A stretch of DNA of 64,000 nt from Triglochin maritima (Eukaryota; Streptophyta; Magnoliopsida; Alismatales; Juncaginaceae): positions 37,213,254 to 37,277,253 of the forward strand of contig OY821781.1 of the NCBI GenBank assembly GCA_963682175.1. Reading direction: 5' to 3'. The position numbers and the translations under genes were made by a program. This document shows, piece after piece, positions 46,928 through 56,123 of this stretch (within the stretch, counting starts at the first letter, position 1; each line of letters starts with the position of its first letter). The notes beneath the pieces are model-generated. The model was not told the DNA's origin and searched no databases. It saw only the letters and a list, made by a program, of their open reading frames with translations.

Positions 46928-47544
46928 TGTCCGGACAGATTGACATGGATAACTTCCCATATGTTGATAGACTTCCAGGAATCATTTTACCATTTCTGGA
47001 AAGATGGAATGATGTACGTGTTGATGATAACTGTGGATTTTGATGTGTTGCCGATGTCTTTCATGGTGGTCAAGAGAACTGGTCGTACGCCCGTCGTGCG
47101 ATTTCTAATGAGATAGGTGCACATCCTATTTATGAGAGTGTCTATTTTGGCAATGTGGGAGAGGCTTGTCAACGAATTGATTGCGGCGGGGGAGCTTGTG
47201 GCGAGGATCATTATATGTAGGTTTGGGCCAACTTGTTTCCTATTGCTAATTTTTACAAGTGTGCGATCGTGTATTTCGCAATGAGAACGGATGGTTCGTT
47301 GTTCCCGTGTCTTACTGTGCTACATTGGGAGAGTCCGTCTGCCATGACGAGGCCAGTCAGAGAGTTGGTCATTGCTCATTTAGGGAGTTACAGACATTTT
47401 ATTCGTTTGGAATTAGCTGATAATTTCCCAGTAGTTCCTATAGCGACCTTATGGTATCAAATGCGAGATGAGAGTGTTGTTGGATGGGAGGATCAGTACG
47501 AAAGTAGGATGGAGTATTGGAATCGGTTACGTAGTACATTTTGA
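46928..47544 (+). pseudogene. OTU cysteine-protease domain fused to the MULE transposase, copy 4
   Basis: After a TTACAG acceptor the reading continues SGQIDMDNFPYVDRLPG and LPFLERWNDVRVDDNCGF. The DDNCGF motif carries the OTU catalytic Asp and Cys. The next codon is TGA where copy 5 has CGA (Arg), a CpG-type change. DVFHGGQENWSYARRAISNE follows; near the C-terminus SYRHFIRLEL gives the catalytic His region, followed by the ADNFPVVPI segment. One further stop and a shift occur near 47115-47220. OTU enzymes remove ubiquitin; plant MULE transposases with such a C-terminal domain are known as a class, but activity of this family is unknown. Confidence 0.85.
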
Positions 47545-48475
47545 TTGTAATTTGTAATGTTACGCTGCTATCTACAAGACCAGCGGGCATAATATCCGTG
47601 ACGATCCAAGAGTCGTCCTCACCCCTCTTCTTCTTCTGAGCTCGGGCGTCTGCAGTGCACGAACTCGAATCACCGGTCACAAACCGACCACATCGATCCT
47701 TCCTAATGACCCACTCAGCCGAAGGACCACAATGTCGCCCCATCCTCGACCAGACTGATGTATCGCCTCCTCCTGTGGCCCCAAATAATTCCAGCCCCCA
47801 TCGTCACTCTCGTCGTGACTCCTCAACTCATCTGAATCATCCTCGTCGTCGAAAAAATCCATAGGTGTGACGACGACGTAACAGATCTCTCTCTCCAAAC
47901 TGAAGCAGAAATACCACGTGTACGTGGATGACGAGGATCTGACTCATCTGCTATACTACGTACAACGCGTAAGGGAATACTTTTAAAAATAAAATTTTAT
48001 TAATGGATTTACTAAAATAATTAAACTCATTATTAACTTAATAATCGATTTATTTAGCAATTATCACAATTAATCAATAATCCTTTACAAAATTCATACA
48101 CAACTAATTATTAACATAATAATAAATTTATTTAGCTGTTATCGCAACTTTAATCAATAATTCATTACTAAAATAATTAAACTAATTAACTTAATAATCA
48201 ATTTATTTATTAATTTTCACAATTTATAATCAATTAAGGATTTACTAAACTAATTTAACTCATTATTAACATAATATTCAATTTATTTTAAATTTATCAC
48301 AATTTATAATCAATTTAAATAAATTCAAAAACAAATCGGGGCGTCTACCGGAGACGCCTGCCCTACGTGGGAGGCGTCTCCCGCAGACGTCTTGGCTAAT
48401 GTTCAGCCGTACGCGGGAGACGCCCGACCCAATTTTGTTTTAAAAAAAAAAATTAAAATAAACAAGGCAATTTAC
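47545..48475 (-). other. PMD-gene remnant and palindromes of MULE copy 4
   Basis: Minus-strand frames at 47677-47898 encode an acidic stretch (DDEDDSDELRSHDESDD), which may be the end of a diverged PMD or unrelated protein; no PMD core motif is visible. 47980-48330 is AT-rich. 48336-48425 holds inverted GCGTCTCCCGC/GCGGGAGACGC units corresponding to intron 1 of the PMD gene. Confidence 0.4.
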
Positions 48476-48529
48476 CAGATGTGAGTAGTCCGGGGTGTCC
48501 GTTGGTTCTTTTCCTGGCCTCCGAGACAT
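48476..48529 (-). pseudogene. PMD-gene exon 1 (MULE copy 4)
   Basis: 54 nt coding MSRRPGKEPTDTPDYSHL from the ATG at 48529 to a GTAAAT donor. It is conserved in position and sequence in copies 1-4, about 150-200 bp inside the right terminus, which would therefore hold the PMD promoter. Confidence 0.6.
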
Positions 48530-48931
48530 TATATCTGGTGAATAGAAAAGTGATATGAATAGAAAGTTGTGTTAAAAGAGTGAAATGAAGAGTTATATAA
48601 GTAGAAAGGGTAGATGGGCAAAATGGTAATCTGTTGGGACGATTTAAGTAGTTTTACAGCGACGAATAGCAGTTCAGTAAATTTATGTCACAAAAATTTA
48701 TAGGTACATACCCACAAAATCTGGTAAATATAACACCAAACCTATAACAATGCAACGTCAGGTCGTTAAAAACATCTAATCCATCAACTCATGCAACCAT
48801 TCCTCAAATTATTAACAAACATCAAAAGTTACAAAAAATTTGTAGTACTCAAGATCAAAGAAACTAAAACATCCTGTTTGGAACAACCAAAAAACAAAAA
48901 CAAGACAACAAGCATGTATTGTGGTTGATGA

Positions 48932-49794
48932 CTATATCCTCCTTCCACATATCTTCTTGCTCTTACCAATCTCAACCAACAAAGTAAGCAAAGCCTCGCA
49001 CATCACCGTCGCGTCCACCTCCGAATCATCTTTTTTGAATGAGTAAACCATCCAAGCGTGGTCGAGTTTCCGGTCGGGACGTACAACAACCGATCCAGGC
49101 ACCTCGGCATCGCGGCAAGTTACTAATCCGTCGCTTTTCTCACCATATCGTAGTTTTAGGTGGAGTGCCGATACTGCCATTGCAGCCGATAAGGGAATTA
49201 CCACCGGAACCTTCACGCTCGACTCTTGTTCGGCCTCTCGGATGAAATTCGGGAGGGGGAGCCAAGGAAGCTCGGCGTGGGCAATGTGGGACATTGTGGC
49301 GAGCACACCGGGATTTAAACCGGCTTCGGTGTGGAACGAGACTATAGGAATTTCGTTGGTCGGGAGCCGGTGTCGCGATACAAATTCCTTTCGCTTCTCT
49401 TATGTGAGATCTTCTAACGCTCTTAGATCACCCTGAATGCAAAAAATGTACTATGTTTTATAAAGATCATATTCGAAAAAATGAAAGAGATCGTGGATAA
49501 ATATTGTCTAAGTGGAAAAGCTGAAGTGACAGAAACAGAAAACTGATCTTTTTTAAAGATTATGGTTGTGTATGCTCTTACTATCGATCATAAATCAATG
49601 GTTTCTAATTTGTACCTTGATCAATTTGCATACGATGAATTCCATTATCCTCCGAGCCTCCAATCTGCTACTTGACCTTTACGAAGTATGTCGGAGGCCA
49701 TCAGACTCCCACCATAGGGACTTTGTACGGGCGCTAGGCCCCCAACTTTGTTTCTCAACTGGGGCCAGTAAAGCGCTAGCGCTGCCGCCGCATC
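48932..49794 (-). pseudogene. Alpha/beta-hydrolase, truncated 3' half
   Basis: Two exons on the minus strand. The first (49794 to about 49622) reads AAALALYWPQLRNKVGGLAP and VQSPYGGSLMASDILRKGQ, then shifts frame to IMEFIVCKLIK before a GTACAA donor. The second (49433-48932), after ATTCAG, reads GDLRALEDLT, stop, EKRKEFVSRHRLPTNEIPI, VLATMSHIAHAELPWLPL, YGEKSDGLVTCRDAEVPGS and KLDHAWMVYS, ending with MCEALLTLLVEIGKSKK. The Asp and His of a hydrolase triad fit CRDAEVPGS and DHAW. The motifs agree with a plant alpha/beta-hydrolase family of unknown substrate. The nucleophile-Ser half is missing, cut by the LTR at 49795. Confidence 0.65.
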
Positions 49795-50214
49795 TGTAAC
49801 ATCCCCGAACAACGGAAAATTTAAACTTTTAAAATCAAGGGAAACACGAGGATAAAACCATCAAGAATGGGGACATTACTGAAAGAAATACTCAAATACA
49901 ACTGGTGCACCATAATACATAAGAGTTTGTCAAAAGAGTGATTACATCAGAATACGTAATACATAAAACACGTAATCACGACAACCTAAAGTAGGTAGAC
50001 GACAGGATCCACTCCCAAAGTGCAATCTCCCTCGGTCACCACCCGCCGGAACCTAACGTGGTCCTGAAAAAGATGCAACAACAATGCCTGAGTTTCCATA
50101 AGGAAACCCCGTATGACAAGTTCACCTATATGCCCTAACATACTAATATAACATGACATGAAATACAAAGTAGTAAACATTCCCACAAGGGCAAAATCGA
50201 ACATCCGTCCTGCA

Positions 50215-50750
50215 ATCGTTCCCGCTGCCACACAGACCCCGCGGTCTACAATCGCCACCGTTGCCACACAGGCCCCACGGTTCACAACATCGCCGTTGCC
50301 ACACAGGCCGCACGGTCCAACAACCACCGGTACCACACAGGCCACACGATCAAACATCATCGCCACCACACAGGCCGCACGGTCCAACATCGGGTCCCCG
50401 TAAAGACCTACCGTAGGCACATACGATCTAACGGACAGTACGCAACACATCCCCACACGCGACTACACAAGCCAAGTGATCGGTGAGGAGGCGTTCGCAC
50501 TTCCGCGCAGGTAGAATCAGATCTGAAAACATCATGGTCCACCACCACACCAACGGAGCCGTCGCTCAGGTCGATCCGTCACCTGCACCACACAGGCCGC
50601 ACGGTACCTCACTCGATAGGTGTCCAGTCGAGCTACCTGCCGGAACACATCATCGGCAGTCCATCGCCGCAACCACACAGGCCACGCGCGATACTCCCTG
50701 CTGCCACACAGGTCGCACAGGGGCCCTACCGCCGCCAGACAGACCGCACG
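50215..50750 (-). repeat. GCCACACAGGCC minisatellite inside the LTR
   Basis: At least ten copies of CCACACAGGCCGCACGGTC-like units, 30-45 bp apart on plus, with gaps of unrelated sequence. Cys/Val-rich open frames on the minus strand (for example 49986-50456) are by-products of this repeat. Confidence 0.75.
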
Positions 50751-51204
50751 ACACGTGCAATCACTGCCATCAAGGCCAGTCGAACATATCTGCCACACAA
50801 AGGGCCAGACAATCGACAGATCTGAATCGAAGTCTGCAGGGTCAACGAGCTCCACGTGCAGACACCAACTCCGCCGCTATAAAAGCAAGGCAGCGACCTC
50901 TGTAGCCCCTCAGGTCGGTAGTCACTTCACCCAACGACAGTTGCGTGCCCGCTGAAGCAATGAGATTTGCAATCCCTCAAGCTGCTACCCTAACGCTAGT
51001 CAAATAATCCACCAGAAATAGTCACGATCCATACATGGAGGTGACGCGTTCCGGACACCTACACTCTTCCACACGGCGGTTCCTGGGCAGGCACGCGTAA
51101 CGCGCCCACCGTCATCTCCCGGCTCACGCACAAGGCGAGGACACAGGTTTCCGTGGACAAAGTTGACATCCTAAGCGGAAGCAGAGATTTTGTCCTGTGC
51201 AAAA

Positions 51205-51645
51205 CGGTCGACCGAAAAAGACAACTCGGTCGACCGTTTTCCTCAAGGGAATCGGTCGACCGAAGTGACAACCGGTCGACCGCTTCCACAAGGGAATTGG
51301 TCGACCGAAGCGTCTGCAACGGTCGAACTATTTGCGCAAAACATAAGTCCTAACGGTCTACCAAAGGTCTAAAACCAGTCGACCGAACGAGGTCAAAGTC
51401 CGGAGTTTGGTCAACATTAAATTCAAACTATCGGTCGACCGACTCAGGGGTCTCGGTCGACCGAAAACTAACATGGTCATCCTATTATTTCTACGTCATA
51501 TAACGGTCGACTGCAAACCACACTAAAGGTCTGGTACACTTAAGTCCCGGTCGATCGAACACAAGGACCCGGTCGACCGAAACACCACAGACAGACGAAA
51601 TACACTACGTTCGGTCGACCGTCCGAGGGACCCGGTCGACCGACA
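51205..51645 (-). repeat. Array of GGTCGACCG palindromes (LTR copy 2)
   Basis: About a dozen CGGTCGACCG units, most perfect, including several within 51207-51310 at roughly 25-bp spacing. Counterpart of 38400-38880. Confidence 0.85.
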
Positions 51646-51840
51646 GTCGTCTTCAACTTCGCGCCAGCCAAGGTTTTGACGTTGTACCTCGTTGCCGATG
51701 AGGTCTCCGACCTCCCGCGACCAACCACTACATCACCCCAACGTGGGTGATCACTAAAGGCCTCTAATCCAAGAACTTGACATACCTTCTTCGCAAGAAC
51801 GACGACTTCGCCGGAGAACTCCGGAGCTCGCCGCCTTGCT

Positions 51841-52566
51841 TGCCTCCGACGATCACCACCTCACACTGAATTGTATGAATCCAAACAAATTGTATTTGTT
51901 TTCAACGTTAAGTTTTATACTTCCCCAAAGTTATGAATCCAAAATTTCGCATTTTGTTTCACATCTTTACGTACCGATGCATTTTGGAAGCCTTACGACT
52001 AAATTCAAGGCTTTGTTGTCGTTGTATGATCAAATTCCTAGCATGTGTAGTTAAAAGATTATTCTATCTCGCATAAATCTTAACTTGTATTTTTCATGGA
52101 AAAGTGTTAAGTTTTGGGAGTAAATGATTTGCATTGATATTATAAAACATGTTCTATATAAGTATATAACATTGATTTCAAATTAAATAAACTAAAATAA
52201 ATTACAAAGGATCTAAAAATTGACATAGCCTGCATTGCCATATGGTATTTTGCTAGCATATGCAAAATTGTTGTTTGAGGAACTCTGATTTGGAATTTGT
52301 CTTTTGGTTGATAATCCATCAACAAAATTATTACTTTCAAAATTGTACATGATAAAAACCAATAAACTAAAATTACAATTTCACACGTTATCAAAAAAAA
52401 AAGGAAAATACAATTTGACACGTCTTATGATGCTAGTTTATTATAAAACAAATTACCATATATGTAAATGCAAATCATATACACGTCCAATATGATGCCC
52501 ACAAACCAACAAAAAACAAGAACAAACTATACAAAATTACACACCCAAAACTATTAGTCACGTCCC
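51841..52566 (+). other. Downstream region of the glycosyltransferase gene
   Basis: AT-rich, no gene recognised. It is expected to hold the 3' UTR and poly(A) signals of the minus-strand glycosyltransferase gene that ends at 52567. Confidence 0.4.
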
Positions 52567-55141
52567 TTACACTTGATAAACTCTGTTAATCCAAACATTG
52601 TAAAGAATCATATGAAACAAATCATACTTCTCTGCCTTTTTATTCCACAAAAAGTGTCTTCTTACTTGTGTTACTCCTCTCTTCAACTCAAAATACTTAG
52701 ACTCGGGAATGCCCAACAAGATATCTCTCAACCTTGCAATATCTTTTTCCGGCAAAATAACCGAAAATCGCGACCATTCAAATACTTCAAACAATGGAGG
52801 CACAAAGTTGTCCGACATTATAACCGGTACACATCCGTAAAATATAGCCTCGACCACCCTCGGGCTATTCACCTCGTATCCTCTCGGGCAAATGCAATAC
52901 TTACTATCCTTCATGTGGTTCATGTACGGATTTATTGTTACTTTAGTAGTTATCAACCCGTGGTTGTGTCTTTTCTTTCTTCTTCGTTTTTTCTTCGAAT
53001 TTTTGTCCATGGTGGTTGAGTTTACATTGGTTACTAGGCGATGCGGTATGGGACCGGAGATGAACATGTTGGGGTCTTTATTTTGCCAATGTTGGAGGAG
53101 GATCGGGCGGAAGTAGCCATGCATTTTACCTGCAAAGAAGACAAGAATTGTGCGAAGGTGTGCCGGTTTGCCGCCGATATTTTGAAGAGGTTCGCCTTGA
53201 TTCAGGACTTTTGTTTCAGGCAAAGAAACATCCTTGCCAATGCGAAAGCCAATATTGACATCCGCATTGCATAATGCTCTTATCGAATTACTCATGCTTT
53301 TTGATGTCTCTTGCGTCGCCTGTGAATTAAAAGAAATAGTATGTAATTAAAATAAAATGCAATTTCAATCTTGCATAAGGTAGAGTAACATTTAATTACC
53401 CAATCATGGCAAGCCGCGAGAAAATGGTCCGCTCCGTTGGTCCTATTCCAGGAAGGATATTTGGACGCGATGTTGCTAACGTAATTCCTCAAATGAGCAA
53501 TGATGTTCTTCTTACTATGCGAGTTTGGCACATATAGTACGTGCCTTAGAATCCAAGAGCTAAATGGTAAGTAGAACAAATGGGCTTTCGACGTATCGTC
53601 GGTTACGAATTGCTTGTTGTCCTCCATGTGTTTCATGAACCACCCTTCCGACGAGTAGATTCCGGTGAAGAATGGTTTGTGGAAGATGGGTTGATCACCT
53701 TCTTTGTAGATGTACACCTTCAACATTTTCTCCATCAACTCATAACTCCTGCAAGAACAAAAACCACTATCTAATTATGCTTGGTTGATTTCTATATCGA
53801 TATTCGCTATATGTCAATCCCTTCTTGTAGGACACATTTAGTTTGAAGTGGTTTGGAAATTGATTAGATCCAAATTTGCACGGTTGTAGGGTACAGTATT
53901 TGTTTTGGTGCAATCAATTGAATTATGATTACCACAGTAAGCATTGTTCAAGTCAACAAAGTCACAAATTTCGATTTAGATGGTCTAATCACCAATTACG
54001 TTAATCAAAACAGAGATCAGTTTTAGAACAGATACTTGCTTGTTGAGATTCATGATTGTTGCCAGATATAAAAGCTTAATGAAGTGAATTTAATTTAAGT
54101 ATAAATTTGGACATCCATACTAACCAAATGTTTCATCCAATAATTTAAGAGGCTGTCAGTTAATATGAGAAGTAACAGGGTCGAAGGTTCTCACCTTACA
54201 AATGCAGAGAAGTTACGGAAAACCGACGGATATAAGCCTTCATGTTCAGTCACAAAGGGAGCATTCTCAATCTCTGTTTTTGCATCTAACAATTGTTGAT
54301 CGACTTCAGTCGACCACAAAGGCTTCTGCTACAACCATTAACAAAGAGAACATCAAATAATTAAGCTAAATCATAATACGTTTTAACTCCTAATAATGGG
54401 TACATCTTCCCAAATATGTAATAGGTAGTGATTGCTAAATCTGAATATTAGCAAAATAAATTAAGTATATGCATACTGTAAATAAATGTAGAAGCACTTG
54501 TTAAATTTTTGAACAATAAAAGCCTACCAAAACTACGATTCAAAGTACATTTGCCATACCGTTGAGTCGGGAAAAGCACGATTCATTTGCAATGCGCGCT
54601 CCATCTCTGGATATGTCATCTCCTTGTAAACATGTCGCTTCGTATCTACCTTCTTTCTGTTGTTCTTGTCTGCCTTTTGCTTCTTTGCAATTGGGCTACT
54701 TGTCGGTGGCGTCGGACTAGAGATCTTTAAATTGCCTTCGGCTTGTGTCATATCCTCTTTCGGTTCAGTAACTACAGAAGTGAAACTAGAGTGAGTGGTG
54801 TTGTTTGTCAATGGAAGCCCATCTTTAGTCTTTTCTACTCTTATAGGACCGCCTTTCTTTTTATTCAAAGTGGTCAAGTTCCCGATATCGAACTTGAATT
54901 CCTTGCCCGTTTCCTCCTGATAATCGTTCGATTGTTTGGATTCTTCGCTGTCGTCGTCTAACGGGGATTCAGTTGCATTCACTAAATTGTTTGAAATGGG
55001 GGAACTCTTTGACCATACCGCCGGAAAGATTTCTGAAGGAAGTACAAGTTTCTGTAACGCGACAACGACAAAGAACAGCACCACCATCAATAAGAGGGGC
55101 TTTGCAGTTCGAGTTTTCCATAGTTTTTGGAACCGATCCAT
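52567..55141 (-). CDS. Exostosin-family (GT47-type) glycosyltransferase, four exons
   Basis: Exons 55141-54560, 54328-54195, 53748-53400 and 53319-52567 join in frame (1818 nt, 605 residues) at GT-AG introns. Start: ATG MDRFQKLW. Residues 14-34 are a membrane anchor (PLLLMVVLFFVVVALQ), giving a type II Golgi protein with a Ser/Lys-rich stem. Exon 2 carries WSTEVDQQLLDAKTEIENAP. The exostosin domain starts with SYELMEKMLKVYIYKEGDQP, then GIYSSEGWFMK, SKAHLFYLPFSS, GADHFLAACHDW, IRALCNADVNIGF, FFAGKMHGYFRPILL, KYCICPRGYEVNSPRVVEAI, PVIMSDNFVPPLFEV and HFLWNKKAEKYDLFHMILY. Such enzymes build cell-wall or arabinogalactan glycans; the substrate cannot be told. A basic insert near residues 464-473 (KKKRRRKKR) is unusual. 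Confidence 0.92.
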
Positions 55142-56100
55142 CAAGGAAAATCTTTAAGAACTTGAACAAGGTCTGATTACCATTTCAAATCCTGAAAAGA
55201 AACACATGACCAAAAAAAGAAGTTAATTCTGAAACGTTTTCAAGTATCTATACAGAATTATGTGTGCCCAGAAATGTTCAACCACTACACTTTCGTCACT
55301 ATTTGCATTCCTGAAAAAAATACTAAAATCTAATAAAATGGTAAATTCACAAATGTTGCAAAGAAATCTTACTTCACAACCAGAGATAACTATTTCATAT
55401 TTGTCAGCTACCGAAAACTAGAATGGAAAAGGTTGGTAAAAATTGTGTATGTGGGCAAAAAAAAGACAACCAAGAAATGTGTGATTCCTATACAAATCTC
55501 TTGTTTTTTAGAAACACAAATAGAGACATCAAAGGATCCATTGAGTAGTTTAGATCTTCTGAGAATTTAAATGCTAAAATTCAAAAATAATTGTGATACA
55601 AATATCAGCACTTCTGCAATGACTCATGTACCACTATGTATGCAATCATAATCATGAATTTATTACATTATCAAAGAAATATTCCTCAACAGCTAGAGTC
55701 AGCATATAGTGCAATTATTACAATCAAATTTTTGGTACTTCTGTTTCAAAAAATCCAAGAAAACAACCAAAACCCAATTCAAAACGAAAATCAAACAAAA
55801 ACCCAATTCCAAGATCCAAAAGTTACAATAATTCGAACAATCAAAAGAAGAAGAAAAAACTTCCGAACTTTTTTTTTCTGGTTTATGTTCATAGAAACTT
55901 ACCATAATAACCTCAAAACCAAGAAGAGACTTCACCTGTTTCCATGATTTCTGCAAACGAGAGAACTCGAAGATTCCGTTCCAGATATTTACCAGAACTA
56001 ATATCAATATAATAATTTTTGCAGAAGCTGAGATTTGTTGGGAATTGAGCACATTTTTTGAAGGGTGTTTGTTTTTAGCTTAAGCAAGTTATTATTGACT
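55142..56100 (-). other. Leader of the glycosyltransferase gene with probable intron and uORF
   Basis: On the minus strand, GAAACAG followed by GTGAAG (near 55935) and TTTTCAG followed by GATTTG (near 55194) form a good donor/acceptor pair about 740 bp apart. Joined, they create a 15-codon upstream ORF starting METGFEMVIRP and ending TAA five codons before, and in frame with, the main ATG. A TATTTAAA box lies at 56116-56123. The leader layout is inferred from splice signals only. Confidence 0.5.
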
Positions 56101-56115
56101 GCTGCCAATGAGCTC

Positions 56116-56123
56116 TTTAAATA
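56116..56123 (-). promoter_or_regulatory. Possible TATA box of the glycosyltransferase gene
   Basis: The minus strand reads TATTTAAA followed by GAGCTCATTGG, with the probable transcribed leader starting about 30 bp downstream. Confidence 0.4.

Larger units (their letters stand above)
44579..48677 (+). mobile_element. MULE copy 4 with transposase-OTU and PMD relics (4.1 kb)
   Basis: The inverted ends read GGGGGCTACTATTCGTCGCC and, inward from the right, CTGAACTGCTATTCGTCGC. The 8-bp target duplication TAAATTTA is at 44571-44578 and 48678-48685. The plus strand carries the spliced transposase-OTU gene (44733-47544), broken. The minus strand keeps the PMD gene's exon 1 and an acidic remnant. 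It is inserted about 250 bp downstream of the alpha/beta-hydrolase remnant. Confidence 0.9.
49795..51840 (-). mobile_element. Second copy of the long-LTR element, inverted
   Basis: On the minus strand it ends ...GTTGTTCGGGGATGTTACA at 49795. Its last 250 bp match the end of the solo LTR at 37923-39795 (CAGGACC, GGATCC, TTTTGACAAACTC, GGTGCACCA). The stretch around GAAGAAGGTATGTCAAGTTC (51780) matches position 38262 of the other copy. The 5' boundary is not found, and no target duplication to GCATC is visible, so it is truncated or rearranged. It is much more GC-rich than the other copy because of the minisatellite. Confidence 0.72.

Noticed and set aside
47677..47898. Acidic 73-codon minus frame as a definite PMD C-terminus.
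   Set aside because: Only the acidic character fits; no PMD motif is visible, so it is kept as an uncertain remnant.
49986..50905. Cys/Val-rich and His/Arg-rich frames as small secreted proteins.
   Set aside because: They arise from the CCACACAGGCC minisatellite in an LTR; no signal peptide or start context supports them.
55636..56052. Frames of 103 and 117 codons upstream of the glycosyltransferase.
   Set aside because: They cover the predicted leader exon and intron and show no family motif.
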